NCBI RefSeq assembly: GCF_012927115.1 | Contig: NZ_JABBFY010000001.1 | Coordinates: 2,418,001-2,482,000 of the forward strand | Length of the DNA stretch: 64,000 bases | Origin: Sphingomonas sp. G-3-2-10 | GTDB lineage: Bacteria; Pseudomonadota; Alphaproteobacteria; Sphingomonadales; Sphingomonadaceae | Direction: 5' to 3' | In this document: positions 43,274 to 52,347 of the stretch, in pieces | How the letters are laid out: the number at the start of each line of letters is the position of its first letter | How positions within the stretch are numbered: the first letter of the stretch is position 1 | Notes under the pieces: generated by a model | The model's database searches: none | What the model was told of the DNA's origin: nothing | What the model saw: only the letters and a program-made list of their open reading frames with translations | Made by a program: the position numbers and the translations under genes

Positions 43274-44608
43274 TCAAACGAACGGCCAGATCAGCGCCGC
43301 CATCGCGAACATCACCAGCCCGGCGATGGTGGCGCAAAGCGTCCAGCTGCGGAAGGTCTGCGCTTCGGTCAGCCCCAGATACTGTTTCACCAGCCAGAAG
43401 CCGGTGTCGTTGACGTGACTGGCGATCGATGCGCCCGCGCCGATAGCAACCGTGACCAGCGCGATCCGGCTGGGGCTGAGCGCCGCCGCCGCGATCATCG
43501 GACCGGCAAGGCCCGCGGCGGTCACCATCGCCACCGTCGCCGACCCCTGGGCGATGCGCACGAACGCGGCGAGCAGGAAGGCGAAGACCAGTACCGAGAC
43601 CTGCGCCGACGCCACCGCCGCGGTCACCTGTTGCCCCGCGCCCGACGCGATCAGCACTTCCTTGTACGCTGCCCCCGCACCGACCACGAGCACCATCAGC
43701 CCGGCGGGCGCCAGCGCACGGGTCATGATGTCGCCGATCGTCTCCAGCGGCGCGCCGACGCGCAGGCGCAGCCACAGGGTGACGAAGATGCACGACAGGA
43801 TCAGCGCGGTGAAGGGATGGCCCACGAACTGCAGCACGGTCTTCGCCGTCCCCTCGCCCAGCCATTGGCCGGCCACCGCCGCGAGGAGGATCAGCGCCAG
43901 CGGCACCAGCATCGCCACCAGCGCGGGCCAGAAACCGATCGGTGCGGTCTGCGGCGCGCCTTCGTCGAGCATTGCCGGCGGCGTGGTATCGCCCCAGCCC
44001 GGCGCGCCGTGGAACAGCCGGGCGAACACCGGCCCCGCGACGATCGCGGCGGGAATGCCGCAGATCAGCCCGTAAAAGGCGAGCAGCCCGTAATCGGCGC
44101 CGATCAGTTCGGCGACCGCCACCGGGCCGGGATGCGGCGGCAGCAGCGCATGCATCGCCATCAGGCCCGCGAGCAGCGGAAGCGCAAAATAGGTCACGCG
44201 CCGCTGCGCGCTCACCGCCAGCGTGGTCAGCAACGGGGCGAGGATAATGAAAGCCACGTCGAAGAACAGGGGGATACCGACGATGATCCCGCTCGCGGTC
44301 AGCGCGCCGGGCATCCGCTTCTCCCCGAAGACCGCAAGCATCCGCTTCGCGATCGCATCGACGCCCCCGGAGGCCTCGAGCAGCCCGCCCAGCATCGCGC
44401 CGAGCCCGATCACCACCGCGACGAAGCCCAGCGCTTCCCCGGTCCCCTTGCGGATCGAGGCCAGCACCGCCTGCGGATCCGCGCCGAATGCAAGTCCGGT
44501 AAGCAAGGCGACGATCAACAGCGCGAGGAACGCCTGCACCTTGAACCGCAGAACCAGGACGATCACCGCCGCGATGCTCAGCGCGACGATCAGCAGGGTC
44601 ATTCCCAT
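43274..44608 (-). CDS. GntP-family gluconate permease
   Basis: 444 residues, about twelve membrane helices. FVAVVIGLGAMLGGLLEASGG and LMAMHALLPPHPGPVAVAELIG are the conserved blocks of the GntP/GntT gluconate:H+ symporters. It begins with an ATG overlapping the stop of the GH3 gene (TGATG) and ends 13 bases before the gluconolactonase start. Within this operon it probably takes up gluconate made in the periplasm. Confidence 0.93.
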   Translation of the reverse strand: MGMTLLIVALSIAAVIVLVLRFKVQAFLALLIVALLTGLAFGADPQAVLASIRKGTGEALGFVAVVIGLGAMLGGLLEASGGVDAIAKRMLAVFGEKRMPGALTASGIIVGIPLFFDVAFIILAPLLTTLAVSAQRRVTYFALPLLAGLMAMHALLPPHPGPVAVAELIGADYGLLAFYGLICGIPAAIVAGPVFARLFHGAPGWGDTTPPAMLDEGAPQTAPIGFWPALVAMLVPLALILLAAVAGQWLGEGTAKTVLQFVGHPFTALILSCIFVTLWLRLRVGAPLETIGDIMTRALAPAGLMVLVVGAGAAYKEVLIASGAGQQVTAAVASAQVSVLVFAFLLAAFVRIAQGSATVAMVTAAGLAGPMIAAAALSPSRIALVTVAIGAGASIASHVNDTGFWLVKQYLGLTEAQTFRSWTLCATIAGLVMFAMAALIWPFV

Positions 44609-46875
44609 CAGGCGATCTCTACCTTTGTCTCGATTGCCGCCGCGGGTACGCCGCTCTCCCCGCGCTCGGTGATGTCGAAGCGGCCAGAGGCGCGGATATC
44701 GTCCGACGAGCTGCCGACATGCATGATGAACTTGCCCGGCTCGATCACCCAGCGCCCGCCGATCCAGATCGCCATCTGCTCGGGCCGCAGCCGGAAGGTG
44801 ACGCGTTTCGACTGGCCGGGCTCCAGCGCGATGCGTGCGAAACCGCGAAGCTCCTTCACCGGTCGCGCCACCGATGCGACCAGATCGGTCACATAGAATT
44901 GCACGACTTCCTCACCCGCCACGGTGCCGGTGTTGGTGACCTGCACCCGGAATGCCACGCTGGGATCGCCAACCGTCTGCGTCATCACGAACGGATCGCT
45001 GTACAGGAAGGCGGCATAGCTCAGCCCGTGCCCGAACGGGAACAGCGGCCCCACCGCCACGTCGCGATAGCGTGCGCTGTCCACCGCGAGGTCCGCATTC
45101 GCGGGGCGGCCCGTCGGCAGATGAGCATAGGTCATCGGCGCCTGTCCGGTCACGCGCGGGATGCCGATCGGCAGCTTGCCGCCCGGGTTCGCGGCACCCG
45201 TCAGCACATCGACGATCGCTGGGCCGCTTTCCAGCCCGAGGAACCAGGTTTCGAGCACCGCCGGAATGCCCGTCAGCGCCTCCTCCAGCGCCAGCGGGCG
45301 CCCGTTCATCAGGATCGCGACGATGGGTTTACCCGTCTCGCGGATCGCCTTCACCAGCGCCATCTGCGCGCCCGGCAGGCCGATGTCCGCCCGGCTGCGC
45401 GCCTCGCCGCTATGGTCGTAATCCTCTCCGATCGCGAGCAGCACCACGTCCGCCCGCTTCGCCGCCGCGACGGCCGCCGGGATACCGGCAAGGCTGTCCT
45501 CGCGCACCGATACGCCGGGCTGATATTCGACCGACGCGCCCGAGGCTTGCAGCGCCCGGCGCAGCGTCACCGCATCCTCTGCCTGTCCCCGCGCGCGCCA
45601 CGAACCCAGCGTCGACGACGCATCGTCGGCCAGCGCCCCGATCAGCGCGATATTGCGGCCCGGCTTCAGCGGCAGCAGCCCGCCATCGTTGCGCAACAGA
45701 ACGATCGATCGCTGCGCCGCCTTGCGCGCCAGCGCACGGGCAGCGGGCAGGATCTTCCCGTCGGTCGCCGGATCGCCGAAACCGAACGGATTGTCGAACA
45801 GGCCCAGCCGGTCCTTGGCCATCAGGATCCGCTCCACCGCCTGATCGACCAGCGGCAGCAGTGCGGGATCGGCCTTCACCGCTTCGCCCAGCGATTCGGC
45901 ATAGACCGAACCCGCCATGTCCATGTCGATTCCCGCCTTCAGCGCCAGCGCGGCGGCCTGGGCCGGGGTTTCGGCGACGCCGTGGTTGATCAGTTCGCGG
46001 ATCGCGTTCCAGTCGCTGACGATCAGCCCGTCATAGCCCCATGAGCCGCGCAATTCCTTTCGGATCAGCGGCTCATGCGCGGTCATCGGGATCCCGCCGA
46101 TATCGTTGAACGCGGTTATGAAGCTCCCAGCCCCGGCTTTCGCGGCGGCGTGGAACGGCGGCAGATAGACTTCGTGCAGCGTCCGATCGGAAATGTCGGC
46201 GCTGTCGTAATCGCGCCCGCCCGCCGCCGCGCCATATCCGGCGAAATGCTTGACGCACGACATCACTCGCTTGCCCCGCGACAGGCTGTCGCCCTCGAAG
46301 CCCTGCACCTGCGCCACCGCCATGCGCGATCCCAGATAGGGGTCCTCGCCCGCGCCCTCGACCACCCGGCCCCAGCGCGCGTCGCGGGCCACGTCGACCA
46401 TCGGCGCGAAGGTCCAGTGCAGCCCCGCCGCCCACGCCTCTTCCGCGGCCAGCCGCGCCGTGTCGCGCATCAGATCGGGGTCCCAGCTCGCGGCGAGCGC
46501 CAGCGGCACGGGCAGGATGGTGCGGTACCCGTGGATCACGTCCATCGCGAACAGGATCGGGATCTTCAGCCGCGATTCGGTGACCGCCACCTTCTGCAAC
46601 GCGCGCAGCGCTTCGGCCCCGGCGACATGCAGGAACGATCCCACTTCGCCCCGCCGCACCCGATCGAGCATCGGGCCATCGAGCCGCGAATTGAGCGATT
46701 TCTGCCGCCCGCCCGGGATCTGGGTCATCTGGCCAAGCTTCTCGGCCAGCGTCATCTTCGCGATCAGCGCGCGGATCCAGTCCTGCCGGTCCGGCGAACC
46801 CGCCGCCAGCGCCGGTACGCGCAGCATCGCCGCCGCCAGCATCCCGCCGGCCAGCACCCCCCGCCGGTCGATCAT
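44608..46875 (-). CDS. GH3 beta-glucosidase/beta-xylosidase, Tat signal
   Basis: 755 residues. The GH3 TIM-barrel domain has the nucleophile D288 in GYDGLIVSDWNAIREL and the substrate loop CVKHFAGYG; the second alpha/beta domain and the C-terminal fibronectin-III-like domain (VQVTNTGTVAGEEVVQFYV) follow. MIDRRGVLAGGMLAAAMLRV is a short twin-arginine signal. The layout is that of BglX-type periplasmic beta-glucosidases; xylosidase activity is possible given the neighbouring GH10. Coupled on both sides in the operon. Confidence 0.95.
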   Translation of the reverse strand: MIDRRGVLAGGMLAAAMLRVPALAAGSPDRQDWIRALIAKMTLAEKLGQMTQIPGGRQKSLNSRLDGPMLDRVRRGEVGSFLHVAGAEALRALQKVAVTESRLKIPILFAMDVIHGYRTILPVPLALAASWDPDLMRDTARLAAEEAWAAGLHWTFAPMVDVARDARWGRVVEGAGEDPYLGSRMAVAQVQGFEGDSLSRGKRVMSCVKHFAGYGAAAGGRDYDSADISDRTLHEVYLPPFHAAAKAGAGSFITAFNDIGGIPMTAHEPLIRKELRGSWGYDGLIVSDWNAIRELINHGVAETPAQAAALALKAGIDMDMAGSVYAESLGEAVKADPALLPLVDQAVERILMAKDRLGLFDNPFGFGDPATDGKILPAARALARKAAQRSIVLLRNDGGLLPLKPGRNIALIGALADDASSTLGSWRARGQAEDAVTLRRALQASGASVEYQPGVSVREDSLAGIPAAVAAAKRADVVLLAIGEDYDHSGEARSRADIGLPGAQMALVKAIRETGKPIVAILMNGRPLALEEALTGIPAVLETWFLGLESGPAIVDVLTGAANPGGKLPIGIPRVTGQAPMTYAHLPTGRPANADLAVDSARYRDVAVGPLFPFGHGLSYAAFLYSDPFVMTQTVGDPSVAFRVQVTNTGTVAGEEVVQFYVTDLVASVARPVKELRGFARIALEPGQSKRVTFRLRPEQMAIWIGGRWVIEPGKFIMHVGSSSDDIRASGRFDITERGESGVPAAAIETKVEIA

Positions 46876-47990
46876 GCGGTCAGCCTGATCGCGCGATGTT
46901 CGCGGGCCGAGCGGTAGATCGCTTCGATCAGCCGCATGTCGCGCAGCCCTTCCTCGCCCGCCGCCTTCGGCTCCCGGCCGGTCAGCGCCGCCTGCGCCAG
47001 TTCGTCGAGCTGGCCGGCCCATTGCGATTTCCTCGCGGGCGGCAGGGTGATCTGCTCGGTCTTCCAGTTCTGCCGCGCCCAGAGCTGATGCCCCTCATAG
47101 GGCGTCGCAGGCTCCATCCCGATCCAGCCCTTGGTGCCCGTCACGCGGAAGGCATTGTGGCCCGAACTGTAGGAAGACACGCAATTGGCGATCACGCCCG
47201 AGGGGAATTTGAGCTGGAAATCGATCCGGTCCTCGACCGTTTTGAACCGCGGATCGCTCTTGTCGGTCGATTCCATCGCCGAAACTTCGATCGGCTCCTC
47301 CCCTGCCAGATAGCGCGCGGCGTTCAGGCTGTAGATACCGATATCCATCAGCGATCCGCCGCCCGACATCGGCCGGTCGAGCCGCCATTGACCCGGCTGG
47401 GCATAGAAACCGCTCTCGGCGGTGATCAGCGTGGGGCGGCCGACGATCCCGGCGCGAAGCTGCTCGACGACGTATAGATTGTGCTGCTCGAAATGGCAGC
47501 GATAGCCGATCATCAGCTTGCGGTCGGCGCGCTTCGCCGCCGCGATCATCGCTTCGGCTTCGGCGGCGGTGTTCGCCATCGGCTTTTCGCACAACACATG
47601 TTTTCCCGCCTGCGACGCGCGGATCGAATATTCGGCATGCATCGAATTGGGCAGGACGACATAGACCAGATCGATGTCGGGATTGTCCCTGATCCGGTCA
47701 TAGTCGGCATAGCTGTAGCGATGCGTTTTCGGGATGCCGTATTCGGACCCGTATTTCTCCAGCTTGGCCGGGGTGCCGCTGACCAGAGCCGTCAGCCGGG
47801 CGAACTCGCAATCCTTGATGCGCGGCATGATCTGGTTGACCGCATAGCTGCCCAGACCGACCACGGCATATCCCAGCTTGCGCCCACTCTGCAGCGCTTC
47901 GGCAAGCGCCGCGTTGGGCAGCGCGCTCGCCACCAGCCCCACCCCCATGCCGCGCAGCATGTCGCGCCGGCCCAGCCCGTCAAAGCCCAT
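46872..47990 (-). CDS. glucose-fructose oxidoreductase-like Gfo/Idh/MocA protein, Tat signal
   Basis: 372 residues. Twin-arginine signal GRRDMLRGMGVGLVASALP, Rossmann loop AVVGLGSYAVNQIMP, catalytic lysine in CEKPMA, and the substrate motif DIGIYSLNAARYLAGEEPIE with Asp and Tyr at the positions known for Zymomonas GFOR. The C-terminal PKAAGEEGLRDMRLIEAIY also resembles GFOR from memory. GFOR carries tightly bound NADP and turns glucose plus fructose into gluconolactone and sorbitol. It is first in the operon. Confidence 0.9.
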   Translation of the reverse strand: MGFDGLGRRDMLRGMGVGLVASALPNAALAEALQSGRKLGYAVVGLGSYAVNQIMPRIKDCEFARLTALVSGTPAKLEKYGSEYGIPKTHRYSYADYDRIRDNPDIDLVYVVLPNSMHAEYSIRASQAGKHVLCEKPMANTAAEAEAMIAAAKRADRKLMIGYRCHFEQHNLYVVEQLRAGIVGRPTLITAESGFYAQPGQWRLDRPMSGGGSLMDIGIYSLNAARYLAGEEPIEVSAMESTDKSDPRFKTVEDRIDFQLKFPSGVIANCVSSYSSGHNAFRVTGTKGWIGMEPATPYEGHQLWARQNWKTEQITLPPARKSQWAGQLDELAQAALTGREPKAAGEEGLRDMRLIEAIYRSAREHRAIRLTA

Positions 47991-48059
47991 CGCCCTTCTC
48001 CTCGTCCGATCCGGGCAAGCATGTCGCGGGTTGACTCCACCCGGCTGCCGCCTTCATTC

Positions 48060-48073
48060 TGTTAGCGCTATCA
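48060..48073. promoter_or_regulatory. LacI-family operator candidate
   Basis: TGTTAGCGCTATCA is a near-perfect palindrome (ideal TGATAGCGCTATCA) with the central CG typical of LacI/GalR operators. From memory it resembles the Caulobacter XylR site. It lies between the GFOR operon and the GH10 xylanase gene, 54 bases before the xylanase ATG, and could control both. Confidence 0.6.
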
Positions 48074-48126
48074 TCAAAAGACGATCCGGCAAAGAGCCGG
48101 ACGCGAGATGGCTGGGGAGAGGAAAT

Positions 48127-49356
48127 ATGAGCGAGCGATTCTCGCGCCGGGAGGCTGTGGCCGCGATTCTGGCGCTGGCCGCCGGCGGATGCAGCGGTGG
48201 CAGCGGCAGCAGCGGTGGCGGCGCAACCGTCACGCCTCCATCCACGCCATCCCCCTCTCCCACGCCAACGCCCAGCCCCACGCCGACACCGCTGTCGGCT
48301 GCACCGGTCAAGCCCAATGCTGCCGCGAAGAACATGCGCTTCGGATCGGCCGTCGCGTGGAGCGCGGCTGGTGCGGACGCGGGCTCGTTCGCCAATCCCA
48401 GCTATGCCGCTCTGCTCGAGCGCGACTGCGCGATCCTCGTTCCCGAGAATGAGCTGAAATGGCAGGCGATCCGGCCCAATGCGGCGACGTTCGATTTCAC
48501 CCGTTTCGACGCGATGCTGGCCTATGCGGAGTCGAAAGGGATCGCGATGCGCGGCCACACCTTGCTGTGGCACCAGCGCCGCTGGATGCCGGCATGGGCC
48601 GAAAGCCATGCCTATGGCGCGGGTACGGCCGAGGCCACACGGATCCTGACCGAGCATATCCAGACCGTCACCCGCCGCTACGGCAATCGCATCGCCAGCT
48701 ATGACGTGGTCAACGAAGCGGTCGATCCGTCGACCGGCAATCTCTACGAAACCGCGCTCAGCACCGCATTGGGCGGCGCGATCCCGACGCTCGACCTCGC
48801 ATTCCGCACCGCGCGCGCCGAACTGCCGGCGACGCAGCTGGTGTATAACGACTATATGAGCTGGGAGGCCGGCGGCGCGACCCACCGCGCGGGCGTGCTG
48901 GCCTTGTTGCAGGGGTTCAGGGCGCGCGGCGTGCCGGTCGACGCGCTGGGCATCCAGAGCCATATCGGCATCTATTCGAACACGCCCGTAGCCACGCTGG
49001 TCGTCAATCAGAGTCCCGACTGGCGCGCCTTCCTCGATGCCGTGGTCGCGCTCGGCTACAAGCTGGTGATCACCGAGATGGACGTGCGCGACACCGGCCT
49101 GCCCGCCGATATTCCGACGCGGGACCAGGCGCTGAGCGACTATGCCCGCGCCTATCTCGATCTGATGATGAGCTATCCCGCGCTGAAGGACGTGCTCTTC
49201 TGGGGGCTGTGCGACAAATATAGCTGGCTGCAAGGCTTCGAACCGCGCGCCGACGGGCAACCGCGACGCCCTTGCCCGTATGACAGCAGCTTCAATCCCA
49301 AGCCGATGCAGAACGCGATCGCAGCGGCCTATGCCGCGACCAGCGCACGCCCCTGA
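48127..49356 (+). CDS. GH10 endo-beta-1,4-xylanase, Tat lipoprotein
   Basis: 409 residues. The N-terminus MSERFSRREAVAAILALAAG followed by GCSGG has a twin-arginine motif and a lipobox; a Ser/Thr/Pro linker (residues 35-60) precedes the catalytic domain. The acid/base is E197 in SYDVVNEAVD and the nucleophile E317 in LVITEMDVRD; HTLLWHQRRWMP is the substrate-binding block. It should cleave xylan main chains at the cell surface or in the periplasm. It diverges from the GFOR operon. Its end overlaps the convergent sulfotransferase gene by 28 bases. Confidence 0.95.
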   Translation: MSERFSRREAVAAILALAAGGCSGGSGSSGGGATVTPPSTPSPSPTPTPSPTPTPLSAAPVKPNAAAKNMRFGSAVAWSAAGADAGSFANPSYAALLERDCAILVPENELKWQAIRPNAATFDFTRFDAMLAYAESKGIAMRGHTLLWHQRRWMPAWAESHAYGAGTAEATRILTEHIQTVTRRYGNRIASYDVVNEAVDPSTGNLYETALSTALGGAIPTLDLAFRTARAELPATQLVYNDYMSWEAGGATHRAGVLALLQGFRARGVPVDALGIQSHIGIYSNTPVATLVVNQSPDWRAFLDAVVALGYKLVITEMDVRDTGLPADIPTRDQALSDYARAYLDLMMSYPALKDVLFWGLCDKYSWLQGFEPRADGQPRRPCPYDSSFNPKPMQNAIAAAYAATSARP

Positions 49357-50366
49357 AGCGCAGTGTGGATCGCCTGGGCCCGGTCCAGCAGCGCGGGATC
49401 GGCGCCCGGCTCCGAATGGCGTTTCGGCGGTGTCAGGGCCGCGAGCGAAGGCATGTGATCCAGCCCCGCAGCACGCGCCAGCACGGATTCGTGTCCGGGC
49501 CCATCGGCGCACAGCCGGTCATAGTCGAGGAAATGCTGCCGCGCCGCGACTGTAGCGGGCTGGGCCAGCAACGCCTGATGCACGCTGATCCAGCATTTCA
49601 GCCAATAGTCGATCCGGGCCCGGGATTCCCCCGGGCCTGGCGCGCCGTCGAAGCCGAACGGCCGCTGGTCCGCGCCGAACTCATGATGCCCCAGCCAGCT
49701 CATATAGCGCCGCCGGAACGGGTCCTCCGCCGCCAAGGCACAGGCCCGGACATGCTGCGTCCGCAGCGAATTCGCCTGTTGCAGCGGGTCGCGGAACGGA
49801 TGGAGCAGAATCGCGTCGGGGAATGCCTCGACCAGCGCGCCGGGCCGCAACACATTGTTGTTGTTCTTCGACAGGTATCGCGCGCCGCTATGCCGCAGCA
49901 GCACCAGCCGCACATAGTCGCGGAACGCCGCAATCGTGTCCGGCGCAACGGGTTCGGGAAACAGCGCCTCGCGCGTCAGATAGTGCTCACCTTCACGCAC
50001 CCGCCAGAACACTTCCTCGATCGCCTCGGGGCTGTCGAGATCGTGCGTCAGGCCGTCGCCATGCCCGCGCTCGCGCCTCTCGACATGGCGCGCAAGGCCG
50101 CGTCCCAGCCGCGCCCAGCTGTTGGGTGCCAGCGGAAAGGGCATGTCGCGATAGGATAGCGAGGCGAAATCCCCGCTCGCGTGGATCGCCCGCATCAGCA
50201 CTGTGGTGCCCGCCCGCGCCAGTCCGCACACGAACACGGGCGCCTTCGCTTCGATTCCGTTCAGCGCCCGGCGATGGCTCGCCCGCTCGATATCGAACGT
50301 GGCCTCGAGGACCGGGCGGAATCCGAGCGCGATATGGTGGAGGATGCGGTCAGCGCGGCTGTACAC
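49329..50366 (-). CDS. PAPS-type sulfotransferase family protein
   Basis: 345 residues. The 5'-phosphosulfate loop VFVCGLARAGTTVLMRAIHA is at residues 44-63, and the 3'-phosphate segment is in LLHPFRDPLQQANSLRTQHV. The acceptor is unknown; related bacterial proteins sulfate carbohydrates, lipids or peptides. It ends the operon that starts with the arylsulfotransferase-like gene and overlaps its upstream neighbour by 17 bases. Confidence 0.87.
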   Translation of the reverse strand: MYSRADRILHHIALGFRPVLEATFDIERASHRRALNGIEAKAPVFVCGLARAGTTVLMRAIHASGDFASLSYRDMPFPLAPNSWARLGRGLARHVERRERGHGDGLTHDLDSPEAIEEVFWRVREGEHYLTREALFPEPVAPDTIAAFRDYVRLVLLRHSGARYLSKNNNNVLRPGALVEAFPDAILLHPFRDPLQQANSLRTQHVRACALAAEDPFRRRYMSWLGHHEFGADQRPFGFDGAPGPGESRARIDYWLKCWISVHQALLAQPATVAARQHFLDYDRLCADGPGHESVLARAAGLDHMPSLAALTPPKRHSEPGADPALLDRAQAIHTALQGRALVAA

Positions 50367-50724
50367 GGCGCTTCAGCGCGGGGGCGATCTGCCAGCGGAC
50401 CAGCGCATAGCCCAGCGTCAGCGGCATTACCCACAGCCGCTGCTGCCACGGCATCACTGCGCCGCTTGCCCATTCGAACGCCAGCACGATCAGCAGCGGC
50501 GCGGCGGTCACCGCCAGCAATCGGCCCGCGCGGATCGACGCGGCGAACAGCCGGCGCGCGAGCAATTGCATCGCCCGCTCTTTCAGCCGTTCGGAAACCC
50601 CGCTGCGCCGGATCACCCGCAGCGAGCGCAGGCCGCTGGCATTCATCTCGGCAAAGGCCGGGATCAGCGGCAGCCCGCGCGCCAGTTCCAGCACCGCGAC
50701 CAGCGCGAGGAACAGCGCCAGCAT
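50350..50724 (-). CDS. membrane protein between sulfotransferases
   Basis: 124 residues. Two or three hydrophobic segments (residues 1-20, 68-84 and 95-110) with an intervening basic helix (RLKERAMQLLARRLFAASIR). It overlaps both neighbours (TGATG upstream, 17 bases downstream). I recognise no family; its place in the operon suggests a membrane partner of the sulfotransferase. Confidence 0.75.
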   Translation of the reverse strand: MLALFLALVAVLELARGLPLIPAFAEMNASGLRSLRVIRRSGVSERLKERAMQLLARRLFAASIRAGRLLAVTAAPLLIVLAFEWASGAVMPWQQRLWVMPLTLGYALVRWQIAPALKRRVQPR

Positions 50725-50942
50725 CAGCGTGCGCCCTTGCCGCGAATGCGCCGGATCAGCCGCTTGAACGGATACCAGAGCACCGAGAATATCCCGAGCA
50801 GGATCGATCCGACGATGCCGAACGCAACACCCACCGCGCCAAGCCCGAGGCCGGGTCCACTATACGCCATCGCCGCTTGCGGTGCGATCAGGAGGAGGCA
50901 CGCCGCGGCGGCGGCGAACAGGCGGGGTGGGGTCAATTGCAT
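50724..50942 (-). CDS. small exported or membrane protein with GPGLGLG motif
   Basis: 72 residues. Signal-like segment (MQLTPPRLFAAAAACLLLIA to MAYS), then GPGLGLGAVGVAFGIVGSIL, a hydrophobic helix, and WYPFKRLIRRIRGKGAR. Short proteins with the YxGPGxGxG pattern are often found next to phosphoesterases, sulfatases or arylsulfotransferases. It starts inside the end of the arylsulfotransferase-like gene (10-base overlap). Confidence 0.78.
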   Translation of the reverse strand: MQLTPPRLFAAAAACLLLIAPQAAMAYSGPGLGLGAVGVAFGIVGSILLGIFSVLWYPFKRLIRRIRGKGAR

Positions 50943-52237
50943 TTTGCGCTCGCTGCTGCCTGGATGGCCGCGCCATCCTTTTGGGGGGAAAGATATCGCG
51001 CCCAGCTGATCGCCATGCGGCGCTTGTCGGCATTGGCGGAGATGAAGCGCCAGCGGAGCGTGCCGTCGGGCGCCATGCGGACGAGGCGGCCCTGCTCGGT
51101 CTCCTCGATCATCGCGTCGCCATTGGGCAGCGGCGTCCCCCGCCCCTGCGCCCGCGTGGCGAGCCTGTTGCGCTCGAACCCCGCCTGCCACGGTGAACCG
51201 GTCTTTCCCGTCGCGAAATCGACGACAAGCAGCTGGTTTACCCCATCGACCTGCTCGTCCGCATCACTGATGCGGATATTATTGTCGAAAACCGAGATGC
51301 GATGATCGTCGATGATCTCGACATCATGCTGAAACCGCCAAGGCGCAGTCCGCCACCAGATGATCTTGCCCGTCGAAGGCCGATAGAGCGCGACCAGCGA
51401 CAGGTTGCGCATGCTGAGGAACAGATCGCCGCGCTGCCAGTACGGCCCGCTCTCGAACACCGGCTGGATGTCGTTCAGGTGGAACGGATCGTCCATATAG
51501 GGCCGGCTGCCCCATAAATGCGCGAGGCCGCTGCGCTGAAGGATATCCGCGATCCGGGTAACACCGATCAGCTTTCCGTCGGGCGAAACCTGCGCCAGCG
51601 CATCGTCCCAGAAACCCGGCTTCACATTGGGCTGGCGCGGCTGGGGAAAGCGATATCCGGTCCAGATGCTGCCGTCCGGCCCCTGCTCGGTCGCGTGGTG
51701 GAAAATGCCGTCGATCGACCAGATCAGCTTCCCACAGGCGTCGTAGCGCGCCAGCGGCGAGCTGTCGTGCAGCACGATGCTGCCGTCGCCCAGCAGCAAC
51801 GGGTGCATCAGCCGGTTGCGCGCCGCATCCTTGTCACGCCGGACGTCGGTGAGGACCGAAGCGAAGGCGGATCGTGCATTGGCCGCGTCGACATCAGGCA
51901 CGAATTCGTGGACGACGAGACCGTCCTTCAGCCGAAGCAGTTGCACCACCGATCGCCCGCGCTGCAAGTCGAACGGAGAGACCAGCACATAGCCGGGATC
52001 AGTGAAGTCCTGATCGGGATTGCGCCAGAATCCCGCCGGCAAGGGTTCGACCACCGCGCGTCCAGCCCAGGGCTCGGGCCCCTTGAAGCTGTTGCCGATC
52101 GTATCGGGCACTCGCGCCAGCGTGATTGCGATCCGGCCGGGCGTACCTGCCCGTTCCCACCCATCGACGAGCGATCCGAACCCAATCGACAACGCCAGCC
52201 CCGAAAGTCCCGTCAATAATAGGGACCAGAGCGGCAC
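50933..52237 (-). CDS. arylsulfotransferase (ASST)-like beta-propeller protein, membrane-anchored
   Basis: 434 residues. An N-terminal membrane helix (residues 4-24) anchors a periplasmic propeller of the arylsulfotransferase family 2 (PF14269): HDSSPLARYDACGKLIWSID, WRFQHDVEIIDDHRISVFDN and VDFATGKTGSPWQ. In ASST enzymes a histidine takes sulfate from an aryl sulfate donor without PAPS. Translation starts at a GTG at 52237; no earlier start is visible before a stop. First gene of a four-gene operon. Confidence 0.85.
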   Translation of the reverse strand: MPLWSLLLTGLSGLALSIGFGSLVDGWERAGTPGRIAITLARVPDTIGNSFKGPEPWAGRAVVEPLPAGFWRNPDQDFTDPGYVLVSPFDLQRGRSVVQLLRLKDGLVVHEFVPDVDAANARSAFASVLTDVRRDKDAARNRLMHPLLLGDGSIVLHDSSPLARYDACGKLIWSIDGIFHHATEQGPDGSIWTGYRFPQPRQPNVKPGFWDDALAQVSPDGKLIGVTRIADILQRSGLAHLWGSRPYMDDPFHLNDIQPVFESGPYWQRGDLFLSMRNLSLVALYRPSTGKIIWWRTAPWRFQHDVEIIDDHRISVFDNNIRISDADEQVDGVNQLLVVDFATGKTGSPWQAGFERNRLATRAQGRGTPLPNGDAMIEETEQGRLVRMAPDGTLRWRFISANADKRRMAISWARYLSPQKDGAAIQAAASAKCN

Positions 52238-52347
52238 CGGACGCGCAACTATTCGCTCGATCCGTCCGCGCGGCTCGTCAATGGCGTCATCCGCCGACTT
52301 ACGGTTTACATTCCCGCTCAGCTCAAAACCCTTCGATCCGCCCCGTC

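Noticed and set aside
43163..44896. 577-codon frame antisense to gntP and the GH3 end
   Set aside because: The composition (Arg/His/Gln-rich) is typical of an antisense shadow, and it spans two well-supported genes.
47878..48126. Upstream extension of the GH10 frame
   Set aside because: The extension overlaps the GFOR gene start and operator; the ATG at 48127 begins a proper Tat-lipoprotein signal.
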